Positions 52,011 through 61,294 of a DNA stretch of 61,898 nt are shown in pieces. The first letter of the stretch is position 1, and each line of letters opens with the position of its first letter. The notes beneath the pieces are model-generated. The model did no database searches, had not been told where the DNA came from, and saw only the letters and a program-made list of their open reading frames with translations. Source of the DNA: Bdellovibrionales bacterium GWB1_55_8 (lineage in GTDB: Bacteria; Bdellovibrionota; UBA1018); NCBI GenBank assembly GCA_001769835.1, contig MEPR01000037.1, positions 1-61,898 of the forward strand, read 5' to 3'. The translations under genes and the position numbers were made by a program.

Positions 52011-54536
52011 ATGCAAGCAGCGCGGCGGGGGTTTTTCGTGATTGAGTCCGTTCTCCGGCTCGTACTCCGCCACTCGCGCATCATAGTGACGATCGGTCTG
52101 ATTCTGGGCACCCTCGGCGGCTATTACACCGTCCAGCTTTATCGGAATCTCAGGCCGGACCTTCAGGAAATGCTTCCAAACCAGGAACGAAGCGTCAAGG
52201 ACCTCGAGGAAATATCAAGTCGGCTTCGTTCAATTGATAATCTGACTGTCCTGGTCTTCACGAAGGATGCGGATGCAGGCCGAAAATTCGTCGACGACCT
52301 GGCAGTGCGACTCTCTCGTGCTCCCAGTAACATCATCGCCGGTATCGAATATCGCATCACGCAAGAGCTCCGATTTTTTTCGCGACGCCGGGCGCTCTAC
52401 ATGGAACTTCGTGATCTCGAAAAAATCAGGAAGTATATCCGCGACCGGATCGACTATGAAACCAATATCAGAAACCCTTTGAATATCTTCAGCGAAATAG
52501 AACTACCCGTTCCAAAGCTCGATTTCCATGCGTTAAGACAGGAATATCAGTCCAGAATCGAAGGGTATACGCGTTTTCCAGAAGGCTACTACGCCACTCC
52601 TGACGGAACAAAACGGGCGATTCTCGTGAATGCGCCAGGCAGAGCCTCTGATATCGGAATGGCTCGAAGACTGAAGAAGACAGTCGACGATGCGATCGTC
52701 GCGATTGATCCCCTCAGCTACGCGCCCGATCTTCGAATTGCGTTCACAGGGGGCGTCCAGAATATCGTTGAGGAACAGGAAGCGCTCGTTCAGGACCTGA
52801 AGCGCTCCATGGTTATAGTCACAGTCATCGTACTCCTGGCCATGCTGCTGTATTTCGGCTCAGCGATGGTCACCTTCGCTCTTCTGAGCAGCGTCATCGT
52901 GGCGACTCTCGTCACATTCGGCATCGCCTATTTCCTGATCGGTTATCTGAATGCAAACTCCGCTTTCCTTGGCAGCATTGTCATTGGAAATGGAATCAAC
53001 TTCGGAATCATCCTCCTGAGCCGGTATCTGGAAAGACGCAGGACCGGTGAATCAGTGAACCAGGCCCTTTGCCGGGGCGCAGGATTGACGGCAACCTCCA
53101 CCTGGACTGCGGCTCTCGCGGCGGGGCTCGCCTATGGCTCGCTCATGGCAACCGATTTCCGGGGTTTTCGGCAATTCGGCATCATCGGCCTGATCGGAAT
53201 GGTCCTGTGCTGGATCAGCGCGTTCACCTTTCTGCCCGCCCTTGTGAGCCTCCTGGATGCGAAAAAGAAGAGGCATCCATTGAAGGTCGTAAAAAAAGCG
53301 GACCCTCAGCCTAACGGCTTTCCAGGATTCCTTGTGCGGTTCGCGCGCCCGCTCTGGATACTGACTCTCGCCGCGACCGCTGTCTCTTTCGTGAGCATTG
53401 CCCTTTGGCCTGCCCCGCTTGATGAAATAATGGAGGCGAACCTTGCAAAACTACGAAGCCGGCGGAGCCTCACTGAAGGCTCGGCGTACTATTCACGTTT
53501 CCAGGACGAGATTTTCCAACGCTATCTTTCGCCCATTGTGATCCTCGCAAGAAACCGCCAGGAGGCCCGACAAATCGCGGGCAAGCTTCGCGACGCGAGC
53601 AAAGACGCGAATAACCTGATTGCATCAGTTCAGACCCTCGATGACTTCATTCCAGACAATCAGTCCAAAAAAATGGCGGTTATTCGCGAGATCAGAAGGC
53701 TGCTTCCGGTCCGAGTTCTCAGCGAACTTCCCGCACAGGAGAGAAAACTCGCACTGGAGCTGATTCAAACGCCGCTTTTTCCAATAAGAAGGAATGACTT
53801 GCCGGCCCTGATACTTGAAAAGTTCACGGAGCGGAATGGCAGCATAGGAAACCTTGTGATCACCGAACCTCCTATTGGCGAAGAAATTCGCAAACGCAAC
53901 AACCTGCTGAGATTCGTACACACACTCAGGGAAATTACGGATTCGGTTTCCCCGGGAGCGCCGGTGGCTGGAACGCTACCGGTTTCAGCTGACACGCTTG
54001 CTTCGATATCCAGGGACGGGCCCAAGGCAACTCTGGTGTCGCTTCTGGCAGTGGTTCTCCTGGTCACTGTTCTGTTCAGGCACATACGGACCATCGGTTC
54101 CGTTCTCTTCGCGCTTGCATTGGGAGGGGTCTGGCTGGTCGCCCTGATCCTGGCTTTCGATATTCGAATCAACTTTTTGAACTTCATCGCGCTTCCCCTC
54201 ACGATCGGATTAGGAGTGGATTACGGAGTCAATGTCTTCCAACGCTACCGCCAGGAAGGACCAGGAAAGATGCCTTTGGCAGTCCGCCAGACAGGAGGAG
54301 CGGTCGCGCTCTGCTCCTTCACCACGATCGTGGGTTATGGCTCCCTGCTGCTGGCGCAGAACCTCGCTTTCGTGAGCTTCGGGGTCCTTGCTATTCTCGG
54401 AGCAATCACCTGCGTAACGGCGGCACTCGTATCCGTCCCTGTCTACCGCATCACAAAAGACCGCAAGCTTCGCGATTCCGGCAAGCGATCCGACACGCAA
54501 GGCGACGCTACGCAGGAGATAAAACGAGCCGGGTAA
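52011..54536 (+). CDS. RND/MMPL-family exporter (HpnN-like)
   Basis: A protein of 841 residues with two copies of the RND half-unit: a first helix (about 20-40), a periplasmic domain, then five or six clustered helices (265-420), repeated at 450-815. LSRYLERRRTG and FQRYRQEG follow the second-helix-type segments of each half, as in MMPL and hopanoid-associated HpnN proteins. Such exporters move lipids or hydrophobic molecules to the outer membrane. No adaptor or outer-membrane channel gene is adjacent. The ATG at 52011 lacks a good ribosome site; a GTG at 52038 behind GGCGGGGG is a fair alternative. Confidence 0.87.
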   Translation: MQAARRGFFVIESVLRLVLRHSRIIVTIGLILGTLGGYYTVQLYRNLRPDLQEMLPNQERSVKDLEEISSRLRSIDNLTVLVFTKDADAGRKFVDDLAVRLSRAPSNIIAGIEYRITQELRFFSRRRALYMELRDLEKIRKYIRDRIDYETNIRNPLNIFSEIELPVPKLDFHALRQEYQSRIEGYTRFPEGYYATPDGTKRAILVNAPGRASDIGMARRLKKTVDDAIVAIDPLSYAPDLRIAFTGGVQNIVEEQEALVQDLKRSMVIVTVIVLLAMLLYFGSAMVTFALLSSVIVATLVTFGIAYFLIGYLNANSAFLGSIVIGNGINFGIILLSRYLERRRTGESVNQALCRGAGLTATSTWTAALAAGLAYGSLMATDFRGFRQFGIIGLIGMVLCWISAFTFLPALVSLLDAKKKRHPLKVVKKADPQPNGFPGFLVRFARPLWILTLAATAVSFVSIALWPAPLDEIMEANLAKLRSRRSLTEGSAYYSRFQDEIFQRYLSPIVILARNRQEARQIAGKLRDASKDANNLIASVQTLDDFIPDNQSKKMAVIREIRRLLPVRVLSELPAQERKLALELIQTPLFPIRRNDLPALILEKFTERNGSIGNLVITEPPIGEEIRKRNNLLRFVHTLREITDSVSPGAPVAGTLPVSADTLASISRDGPKATLVSLLAVVLLVTVLFRHIRTIGSVLFALALGGVWLVALILAFDIRINFLNFIALPLTIGLGVDYGVNVFQRYRQEGPGKMPLAVRQTGGAVALCSFTTIVGYGSLLLAQNLAFVSFGVLAILGAITCVTAALVSVPVYRITKDRKLRDSGKRSDTQGDATQEIKRAG

Positions 54537-54541
54537 GGAAT

Positions 54542-55042
54542 CTAGGCTGCCTTCTCCCCCTTCCGCGTTGCTTCACCGATTTGAATCTGCTTGGAGCGGG
54601 GAGCCTCCACTTTCGGGAGTTCGATCGAAAGCACCCCGTTGTCATAAGTCGCTCGGATATCACCCTCGCGGATGGTACTTGGCAGTGCAAAAGAACGGTA
54701 AAAGCTGCCGTAACTGCGCTCGTAGAAAGACCGAGAGTCCTTTTCTTCCTTCCTCTCCTCTTTTCGCTCCCCTGAAACAACCAGCTGGTTCTCGTTCAAC
54801 TCAATCTTGATGTCTTCCTTCTTGATCCCGGGGAGGTCCAGTTTAAGCAGGAAGCTTTTATCTTTTTCTTCAACGTCACAGGCAGGCGTGAACATGGAAT
54901 TTTCCTGCCCGCCTTGTCTGCCTTCTTCCACAGGGCTTAGGAAATCAGCGAACAGCCGGTCGACACTCCGCTGCAGCCTGGAGATGTCGCGAAACGGGTC
55001 CTGCAGTCCACGACGCCAGAAATCCGGTAAATTTTTTGCCAT
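54542..55042 (-). CDS. Hsp20/alpha-crystallin small heat-shock protein
   Basis: A holdase chaperone of 166 residues. The alpha-crystallin domain (about 50-145) contains LKLDLPGIKKEDIKIEL, ERSYGSFYRSFALP and the strand GVLSIELPK, followed by the C-terminal IQI (I-x-I) motif that locks oligomers. GGAGGACTT precedes the ATG. I looked for a sigma-32 promoter upstream and found no convincing one. Confidence 0.95.
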   Translation of the reverse strand: MAKNLPDFWRRGLQDPFRDISRLQRSVDRLFADFLSPVEEGRQGGQENSMFTPACDVEEKDKSFLLKLDLPGIKKEDIKIELNENQLVVSGERKEERKEEKDSRSFYERSYGSFYRSFALPSTIREGDIRATYDNGVLSIELPKVEAPRSKQIQIGEATRKGEKAA

Positions 55043-55151
55043 AAGTCCTCCTTTTTTAAGTTCAAGAGATTACCTGCAAATCCGGAACATGACTTCAAGT
55101 GGCATCACGGGCGGCCTGATGGAGCGGATTTTTGACAATATAGTAAGAAAT

Positions 55152-55227
55152 TGGCGTCCCCACGGGGATTCGAACCCCGGTTTACGCCGTGAGAGGGCGT
55201 CGTCCTAGGCCTCTAGACGATGGGGAC
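55152..55227 (-). tRNA. tRNA-Glu (anticodon CTC)
   Basis: A complete 76-base cloverleaf with encoded CCA. GTCCCCA pairs with TGGGGAC, the anticodon stem ACGCC/GGCGT closes the loop CTCTCAC (anticodon CTC, reading GAG), and the T-arm is CGGGG/CCCCG around TTCGAAT. The 5' half closely follows E. coli tRNA-Glu, which however has a TTC-type anticodon. A second tRNA-Glu for GAA must exist elsewhere. Confidence 0.97.
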
Positions 55228-55256
55228 GCAGAGGACGGGTCTTCGACCGTCCTGAA

Positions 55257-55285
55257 AATGTATCTCAATCAAAAGCGGAATTCAA
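55257..55285 (-). promoter_or_regulatory. Promoter of tRNA-Glu
   Basis: On the minus strand TTGAAT (55285-55280) and TACATT (55262-55257) are 17 bases apart. The transcript would begin just before a 7-base hairpin (AGGACGG 55232-55238 with CCGTCCT 55247-55253) that lies in the tRNA precursor leader. A perfect TATAAT at 55301-55306 on the plus strand may serve the divergent barrel gene, but its -35 partner is poor. Confidence 0.55.
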
Positions 55286-55410
55286 TCTGCGAAGTCCTTT
55301 TATAATGAGGTCCTCAGCTACGATCTGGCCAGCGGGTCAAAACTCCTACCGTCATTAAACCTATCCTTACAATCCAATAAGTGGAACACTGCCCCTGAGA
55401 TGAAACCGTC

Positions 55411-56130
55411 ATGAACTTTCGTTCAAATAGATTCAAACAGGTCATACCCGCGCTTCTGACGATCATAGGCTCGCCGAGCGCAACCGCATCACCGGATACG
55501 AGCCCGGTGACCAGATGGGTCGGCAATAAAGGTGCGGTTTTTTTTGGGTACTCCGCTGCCTATCATCCACAATTCGCTGGTTCGGATCGCTTCAACACGG
55601 GCAACGTGTCGGTCCTCGAGGGAGGAGTGGAAGCCAAGGATCAGGTCAAGATCGGCCTGCGTTACGCCAAAACAACAGTGCCATCTCTCGAAATTTATGA
55701 CCCGGCAGATTTTCTCACCAGTTATTATCCGAATGCATCCTTGAACGTCATTGGTCTCTTTGTCGGTTTCGATATCCCGCTGAACCAGCCCTATGGAAAG
55801 CTCGGCTTGATTCAACTTTTCCTGCCCATCAACGCGGGGACTGCGCTGGTCTCTGTCGATGCAGGGGACTCCGCATTCAAAGCCGTGAGTCTGGACTCAT
55901 CGCTCGGGCTCGGCGCGCGCATCTATACGGAATCACTTTTTCGAGCCGACATCTCGGCGCTCTATCATTTTGGGTTTCCGCTCACCACCTTCACGGACAT
56001 CGCACCTTCCACTTCTGATACAAAAATTTTCAATTCCGCCGGACAAACGATGAAGGCCGGATTGTCCGGATTCGAGATACGTTTAGGATTCTCCTTCATC
56101 TTTTCCGATTCAGAGGAAAGCAAGCAATGA
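55411..56130 (+). CDS. Putative outer-membrane beta-barrel protein
   Basis: A protein of 239 residues with a signal peptide (cleavage near ATA-SPD). The rest alternates hydrophobic and polar residues in amphipathic strands rich in Gly and aromatics (GAVFFGYSAAYH, VKIGLRYAKTTV, LNVIGLFVGFDIPL, FEIRLGFSFIF), as in small outer-membrane barrels. The C-terminal strand ends FSFIF, with a short polar tail after it. Its stop overlaps the start of the next lipoprotein gene (ATGA), so the two are probably partners. Confidence 0.65.
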   Translation: MNFRSNRFKQVIPALLTIIGSPSATASPDTSPVTRWVGNKGAVFFGYSAAYHPQFAGSDRFNTGNVSVLEGGVEAKDQVKIGLRYAKTTVPSLEIYDPADFLTSYYPNASLNVIGLFVGFDIPLNQPYGKLGLIQLFLPINAGTALVSVDAGDSAFKAVSLDSSLGLGARIYTESLFRADISALYHFGFPLTTFTDIAPSTSDTKIFNSAGQTMKAGLSGFEIRLGFSFIFSDSEESKQ

Positions 56131-57062
56131 AAACTGTAGCCGGATTATCGCCACTGCTACTCTCATTCATCATGTTGTCTTGCTCAGACGTATCGAGCGT
56201 GTCGGAGTCGACTCTAGTCGTACGTGGAAAAGTGATGACCGGAGCACAAACACGGACTCCGGTAGCGGGAGGATTCGTGCGGTTACTCATGCCCCAGGGC
56301 CCAAATGGCACAGGGCGCTTGGTCGGGCTGAGCTTCAGCTCAACGAGCGGGGTTCCCAATAAGGCAGTCACCCACTCCGACGGGAGCTACACTTTCACAA
56401 TAGACGAATCGGCACTGACCCCTACTCGCGAGTACCCACTCTTTCTCGCCGCGAGTGATTCCGCGCAGACCCTGACAATGATCGCCGAGCTCCCCAAGGA
56501 CATTGCGATCCCGCAGGCGCAACTCACCATTGACATCAACCCGACTTCGACGCTGGCCGGTCAATTGATCTGTCCGGGAGGCGTTTCCCCGCCACCGGCG
56601 AATACGTGGTGTTACAGCGATCCGAACACGCCTGCGGCCAGCAGTGCTGCAATGAGGAATCTCATCGACACCGCGCTCGCCGGGAATCTGAGCGGCCTTT
56701 CAACGGGAACACCGCCGGATTGGCAGACGTTTGCGGGAGGATTCTTGAACGATCCCTCGACCTATGAGGAAATCAAAAACGTCCTGACCGGCCAAGGCAT
56801 CACTTGGGGCTCCGCCACCCCCACGACGATCAAGTCAAAGATTGCCACGTTGCCACTCGTAACCCCGCCGGTTCCCGCCGATGCGAACACTCCCGTTTCC
56901 GACAACGACGACGACAGCTGCAGGATCGTCTGGAACTGCAACAATGTTGCGGGCTGCATCACCGTTTACGGAAGCAACACGGGTAGCGCGGCGGAACCGG
57001 ATCTCGCTACGTGCAATGCCGTTTGCGCATCACAGGGTGCCTGCACCTGCCAGGGCTGTTGA
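56127..57062 (+). CDS. Lipoprotein with carboxypeptidase-regulatory-like domain and cysteine-rich C-terminus
   Basis: A protein of 311 residues with lipobox MLSC, so probably lipid-anchored. Residues 30-130 resemble a CarboxypepD_reg-type beta-sandwich (VVRGKVMTGAQTRTPVAGGFVRLL, then HSDGSYTFTIDESAL). The last 45 residues carry nine cysteines (from SCRIVWNCNNVAGC to ACTCQGC), with pairs in the CxC and CxxC style. Such a tail could be disulfide-knotted or bind metal. It is coupled by ATGA overlap to the barrel gene. Function unknown. Confidence 0.7.
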   Translation: MKTVAGLSPLLLSFIMLSCSDVSSVSESTLVVRGKVMTGAQTRTPVAGGFVRLLMPQGPNGTGRLVGLSFSSTSGVPNKAVTHSDGSYTFTIDESALTPTREYPLFLAASDSAQTLTMIAELPKDIAIPQAQLTIDINPTSTLAGQLICPGGVSPPPANTWCYSDPNTPAASSAAMRNLIDTALAGNLSGLSTGTPPDWQTFAGGFLNDPSTYEEIKNVLTGQGITWGSATPTTIKSKIATLPLVTPPVPADANTPVSDNDDDSCRIVWNCNNVAGCITVYGSNTGSAAEPDLATCNAVCASQGACTCQGC

Positions 57063-57158
57063 CAGAAACCTTCTGGCTCAATTCCTCTTTCAAGGGAAGG
57101 AAGGCTGATGCCAAAATTCACAGGCGACATATCGGCATCACGGACGAACTGAAGATGG

Positions 57159-57206
57159 AATAATGCCCGGGTGATATTGACTCTCTAATATCACCCGGGC
57201 ATTATT
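57159..57206. terminator. Perfect 20-bp inverted repeat, probable transcription terminator
   Basis: The arms at 57159-57178 and 57187-57206 are exact reverse complements over 20 bases, around the loop GACTCTCT. It lies 96 bases after the cysteine-rich lipoprotein gene and 17 bases before the DUF2239 start. Downstream is CTTTC rather than a T-run. Its length makes it a very stable hairpin in either direction. Confidence 0.6.
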
Positions 57207-57223
57207 CTTTCAAGAGGTGACCA

Positions 57224-57811
57224 GTGGAAACCGCCAGCACATATACGGCCTTTGAAGGTAACAGGTTGCTTTTGCGAGGTCCGCTCTCGGAAGTCGTGAT
57301 GCAAATAAAGAAACGACTCGGAAAAGCGGAAAACAGCACAATTTTGATTTTCAGCGACGCCACTGGAAAAACGATAGACTTCAACTTTCGTGGCAATGAA
57401 CGGGACGTTCTCAAACGCCTTGAAACTTATGTTTCTGACGAGGCTCCAAAAGTCAGTTACGGCCCGGGGAGACCGAAGCTGGGCGTGGTCTCTCGCGAGG
57501 TCTCTTTATTGCCCCGCCATTGGGAGTGGCTCGCCGCTCAATCGGGCGGCGCATCCGCGACTCTGCGAACCCTGGTTGAAGACGCAAGGAAAAAGTCCTC
57601 AAATACTGGTCACGTCAAGCAGGCTCAAGAACGTACTTACAAATTCATGTCCGCCATGGCCGGAGACTTAGAGGGCTACGAAGAGGCGCTTCGCGCGCTC
57701 TATAAGCGGGAAAAGAAGACTTTCCTCGCTCATATCCGGAATTGGCCTTCCGATGTGAAAGATCACTCAATGGAACTCTCGGAACCGGCATTTGATAACG
57801 ATCGAAGTTGA
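57224..57811 (+). CDS. DUF2239 family protein
   Basis: A protein of 195 residues starting at GTG, with AGAGGTGA five bases upstream. It contains GRPKLGVVSREVSLLPRHWEWL (in parts 98-119), the signature of DUF2239, between an N-terminal beta-like part (TILIFSDATGKTIDFNF) and a helical C-terminus. No biochemical role is known to me for this family. It is cytoplasmic by appearance and monocistronic, placed right after a 20-bp inverted repeat. Confidence 0.85.
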   Translation: METASTYTAFEGNRLLLRGPLSEVVMQIKKRLGKAENSTILIFSDATGKTIDFNFRGNERDVLKRLETYVSDEAPKVSYGPGRPKLGVVSREVSLLPRHWEWLAAQSGGASATLRTLVEDARKKSSNTGHVKQAQERTYKFMSAMAGDLEGYEEALRALYKREKKTFLAHIRNWPSDVKDHSMELSEPAFDNDRS

Positions 57812-57829
57812 CGCCAACCCGCGAACTTC

Positions 57830-58357
57830 TCAATAGCGTTTATAAATCACGGTGAATTCCTGGTTCCGCATTGCGAAGTCCGGATCCTGTTCCCCGACGG
57901 AAATCATGAACAACTGCTCAAACTGATCGCCCTGCGGATTCTGATTATTACTGAACGGATCAAAGGCGCTCAAATCCAGGGCATAGACGGCATTGTTTCC
58001 ACGGCGTCCCACAAGACTCACGCCCCATCGCCCATCCCCGGACGGCGCACCGCCGTCGATCCGATATACGCGAAGACCAAGATACCTGTCGATGTCACTG
58101 AAGCTACGGAAATATTCGGTGACATCCTTTCGATAAACTTCAAAACAGACCAACTTAACCGTCGCACGCTGCCGGGCCCAGCTGTCATAGGAGACAGTAC
58201 CATTGCCCAATGGCGACGCAGGCTCGCACGGTCCGGAGTATCCGCCTCGTTCAATCTGAACAGCAAAGTTTCCGACCCAGATATCATCCGCTTTTGCTGC
58301 TCCGCCCAGAGCCGAGACAAACACCATCAATCCCAGGATACTTGCGAGTCTTTTCAT
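57830..58357 (-). CDS. Exported protein, unknown
   Basis: A protein of 175 residues with a signal peptide ending near GAAKA-DDIWVG. The mature part is beta-rich in appearance with two cysteines (GPCEPA and KLVCFEV), and ends EFTVIYKRY. It resembles in size and design the short exported orphans of 17.8-22.2 kb, but I see no sequence match to them. It converges on the DUF2239 gene. Confidence 0.65.
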   Translation of the reverse strand: MKRLASILGLMVFVSALGGAAKADDIWVGNFAVQIERGGYSGPCEPASPLGNGTVSYDSWARQRATVKLVCFEVYRKDVTEYFRSFSDIDRYLGLRVYRIDGGAPSGDGRWGVSLVGRRGNNAVYALDLSAFDPFSNNQNPQGDQFEQLFMISVGEQDPDFAMRNQEFTVIYKRY

Positions 58358-58487
58358 TTTCGGTCTCCTATGAGTTCAGAGGCGCTTTTACGTCGATGCC
58401 AGGTCGCGCGCCACTAAATCTTGACTGAACAGTTAAAATTCGCCGCCGAATGGTGCCTCAGATGATTTCCGAGTGGAATCTTCGACT

Positions 58488-60050
58488 TTACGCTGTCTTG
58501 CGCACACTGATCGCAATCGGAAGAGTAACCCAGAAGGTGCTGCCCACCCCTACTTTGCTCTCAACGCCTATCTGACCTCCATGCGCCTCCGCGATGGCTT
58601 TCGCGATACTGAGGCCAAGGCCCGCATGCCCCGAGGAGCTCGCTTCAGCTCTCCAGTATCGCTTGAAAAGATGGGGGAAAAGCTCTTCTGATATCCCAGG
58701 CCCGGTATCCGCGACTTCTAAACGAACGAAATCGCCGTTTTCCCGGGCAGATACCGTCACTGAGCCCTTTTCGGGCGTGTATCGAATAGCATTCCCAATC
58801 AGATTCGAAAGGACCTGCTTGATCCTGTTAGAATCGCCCAGGACGGCTTTATCCGGCGCAAGAGAGGAATGGAAGGAGAGGCGTATCGACTTCCTTTCCG
58901 CAAGCGGACGCATCTCAGGCTTCAAGCTGGAAAACACCTCACGAACATCCTGCGGCTTCTTGTCAATCACGAGAGACCCCGCCTCAAACGCCGCAAGATC
59001 TACGATGTCCCTGATCAGGTGCTCCATCCTGCTCGCAGAGGCATTGATCGTCTGAACAAGCGATTTCGCTCTTTCATCGTGGGCGCTGAAGCGTTCAAGC
59101 ACCCGCGCAGCCATTTTGATGGCGCTTAGAGGATTTTTAAGGTCATGCGACACCACCGCCAGCACATGCTCTCGGGCTCGAACTGATCGTTCCAGTTCGA
59201 TCAGGAGTTCACGTCGCTCTCGTTCAGCCAGCGAGCGTTCCGTAATATCTTCAGCGATGCCCAACAGGTACAAAGGCTCTCCTCTATCGCTGATAATCGG
59301 CACCTTTTTCGTATGCAGAACACGTTCACCCTTGTTTCTGGATTTCATGGGTTCTTCGAATATTTCCAAGAGCTTTTTGGAAGTCAGTACCGCGATATCG
59401 TTTGCACGAAATGAATCAGCCTCCTGCTTGGGAAAAAAGTCGTAATCTGTTTTGCCGTACATCTCCGCGCGGGGCCACCCGAAGGTCTCCTCGGCAACGC
59501 GATTAAAAAGAACGAAGCTCAAATCCCTGGCGTCTTTCACAAAAATCATCGCTGGTAGATTTTCTACGATGGCATCGAGCAGGCTTCTTGCGGCTTCCAG
59601 TGCGGTTCGATCACGCGAAATTTGACGAAACGCTTCCCGAAACGAGCTCGCCAAGAGGACATTGATCAACCCCAGTCCTATGAACAAACCCAATCGCAAC
59701 GCGCTTTGTGGCGCCATCGGGAAAAGCTTCCCGATGGGCTCGATAAAAAACACCGCCTGGGCTAATGCAGCGACCACTAAGCTCAACAGGCCGGGCCCCA
59801 AACCTCCCAGCAATGCACATAGAATGAGTCCCCCCAGTGGCAGCGCAAGAACGGTCCCGCCAAGAAACGGAGCGATGATGCCGGTCAAATAGAGGATAAG
59901 CGTAATGACGCCGAGCGGAATGACATATCGTACCGCATCGGAACGAGCCGGTTCGCCCTGGCTTGTCATAGGATCGATGTACCTGATCCAGACCAGCTGA
60001 AACCACGAACGCTTTTTTTCCCCGGACGAAGCCATAGGAGGAAGAGGCAC
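58488..60050 (-). CDS. Sensor histidine kinase: DUF4118 membrane domain + PAS + kinase core
   Basis: A protein of 520 residues. Residues 40-140 hold four membrane helices of the DUF4118 type, also seen in KdpD-like kinases. Residues 155-275 are a PAS domain (LDAIVENLPAMIFVKDARDL to LLGIAEDITER). The phosphoacceptor is H302 in VVSHDLKNPLSAIK. The ATPase part is complete: N-box NLIGNAIRY, G1 DTGPGIS, F-box LFKRYWR and G2 HAGLGLSIAK. No response regulator is next to it. It follows the broken MFS gene on the same strand by 27 bases, so it may once have been co-transcribed with it. The start is uncertain: the GTG has no clear ribosome site. Confidence 0.88.
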   Translation of the reverse strand: MPLPPMASSGEKKRSWFQLVWIRYIDPMTSQGEPARSDAVRYVIPLGVITLILYLTGIIAPFLGGTVLALPLGGLILCALLGGLGPGLLSLVVAALAQAVFFIEPIGKLFPMAPQSALRLGLFIGLGLINVLLASSFREAFRQISRDRTALEAARSLLDAIVENLPAMIFVKDARDLSFVLFNRVAEETFGWPRAEMYGKTDYDFFPKQEADSFRANDIAVLTSKKLLEIFEEPMKSRNKGERVLHTKKVPIISDRGEPLYLLGIAEDITERSLAERERRELLIELERSVRAREHVLAVVSHDLKNPLSAIKMAARVLERFSAHDERAKSLVQTINASASRMEHLIRDIVDLAAFEAGSLVIDKKPQDVREVFSSLKPEMRPLAERKSIRLSFHSSLAPDKAVLGDSNRIKQVLSNLIGNAIRYTPEKGSVTVSARENGDFVRLEVADTGPGISEELFPHLFKRYWRAEASSSGHAGLGLSIAKAIAEAHGGQIGVESKVGVGSTFWVTLPIAISVRKTA

Positions 60051-60077
60051 AGCGAGCGCCTTTCAATGTTTGTACCG

Positions 60078-61207
60078 TCATCGCCTCTCGAACTGCCGAG
60101 GAAGCTGCCAGGCCAAACCGATCCCGATCATTGCAGCAACAATCATGAAGGAAAAAACCGTAAGCATTCCTTGAGATAGCGCCTGAATCAGTACAACACG
60201 ATCATTCCCAAGCAAACCGGATTGAGAAGGATCGAGTAGCCGGTTCACAAGACTCAGCGATGAAGACCTATCAGCAACCGAGATCGGAGCTCTCTGCAGG
60301 TATCCCGATACTGTCGAATTCAGAATGCCACCGAATGCCGCGACACCGACAGAACTACCGAGTGTTCGCATGAAAATATTGTTCGCCGTTGCGACGCCAC
60401 GCTGCTTCCATTCCACTGCCGACTGAATAGTGATGATGTAGGCGTTGGACTGAAATCCAAGCCCCAGTCCCACGACGAAGACAGCGAATCCCAACGCAAA
60501 CGCGGACACCGGAGCAGCCATCAGGACGGCGCTCGCACCAAGAAGAACAATCATCGCGCCAAGAATTGCTGTCTTCCTGTAACCCATGCGCGCCATCATC
60601 GCTCCTGACGCAAAGCTCGCCAGCGGCCAGCCAATGGACATGCCCGCGAGGGTCATTCCTGCAATCAGTACGCTTCGCCCCAAAACACCTTGCACATGCG
60701 TCGGAACCATTGCGCTGTATCCGATGACAATGGCGCCGTTCAGGAAAGATGCAAGCCCCGCAAACAGAATCAGGCGATCCTTGAAAACCCAAAGAGGAAT
60801 AATGGGTTCCGGCACCTTTCCCTCTCTGAGTGCCGAGGAGTCCCAGCTGAGCCAAGGCCATCCGACCCCGCCCTCCAGCAGAATCAACATCAGGACACCT
60901 ACTCCCAAAACCAGCATCGGGGAGCCCAGGTAATCGATGCGCAAGGAAACCAAGTGGGACGTTCAGGAAAAAGATCCAGGGCCAGTGTCCCAAATCAACG
61001 ATAAAAGCCCCCAATGCGGAGCCTGCAATCGCCGAAAACGCAAAAATGCTGCCAATCCAGCCTTGAACTCGATGCCGTTCTTCGGGTTTGTAAAGGTCCC
61101 CGATGATCGTGATGGCGATTGGCTGAACCGACAATGGTCACTTCAATTGCAGTCATGAAAGTAGAAAGCAGAAGTGCGGCCGTAACCCGTCCTCGATGAG
61201 CCTTCAT
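60078..61207 (-). pseudogene. DHA2/EmrB-like MFS transporter gene with two internal deletions
   Basis: Reading minus from 61207, the frame begins RVTAALLLSTFMTAIEVTIVG, the first helix of 14-helix drug/proton antiporters. It then jumps near 61128 into another frame at QPIAITIIGDLYKPEERHRVQG, which normally lies about 80-90 residues later, so helices 2-4 are gone. After FFLNVPLGF the frame shifts again near 60950 into RIDYLGSPMLVLGVG, losing about 20 residues, and then stays open to 60078. The 1130-base length is not a multiple of three. Both junctions are deletions, not single-base slips, so the gene is almost certainly dead. Confidence 0.85.
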
Positions 61208-61294
61208 GAATGAAATTTAACACAATGGATTTAAGCAGCCATTATTTGTTCGGTTCTGCTGGATTACCATTCTGATGAGGCATACGCTTGAATC

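Noticed and set aside
55043-55151. Sigma-32 promoter for hsp20
   Set aside because: CTTGAA occurs twice but neither has a CCCCAT-like -10 at 13-15 bases.
60355-61134. Separate 259-residue protein overlapping the MFS remnant
   Set aside because: Its first 60 residues are MFS sequence and the rest is out-of-frame translation after the second deletion.
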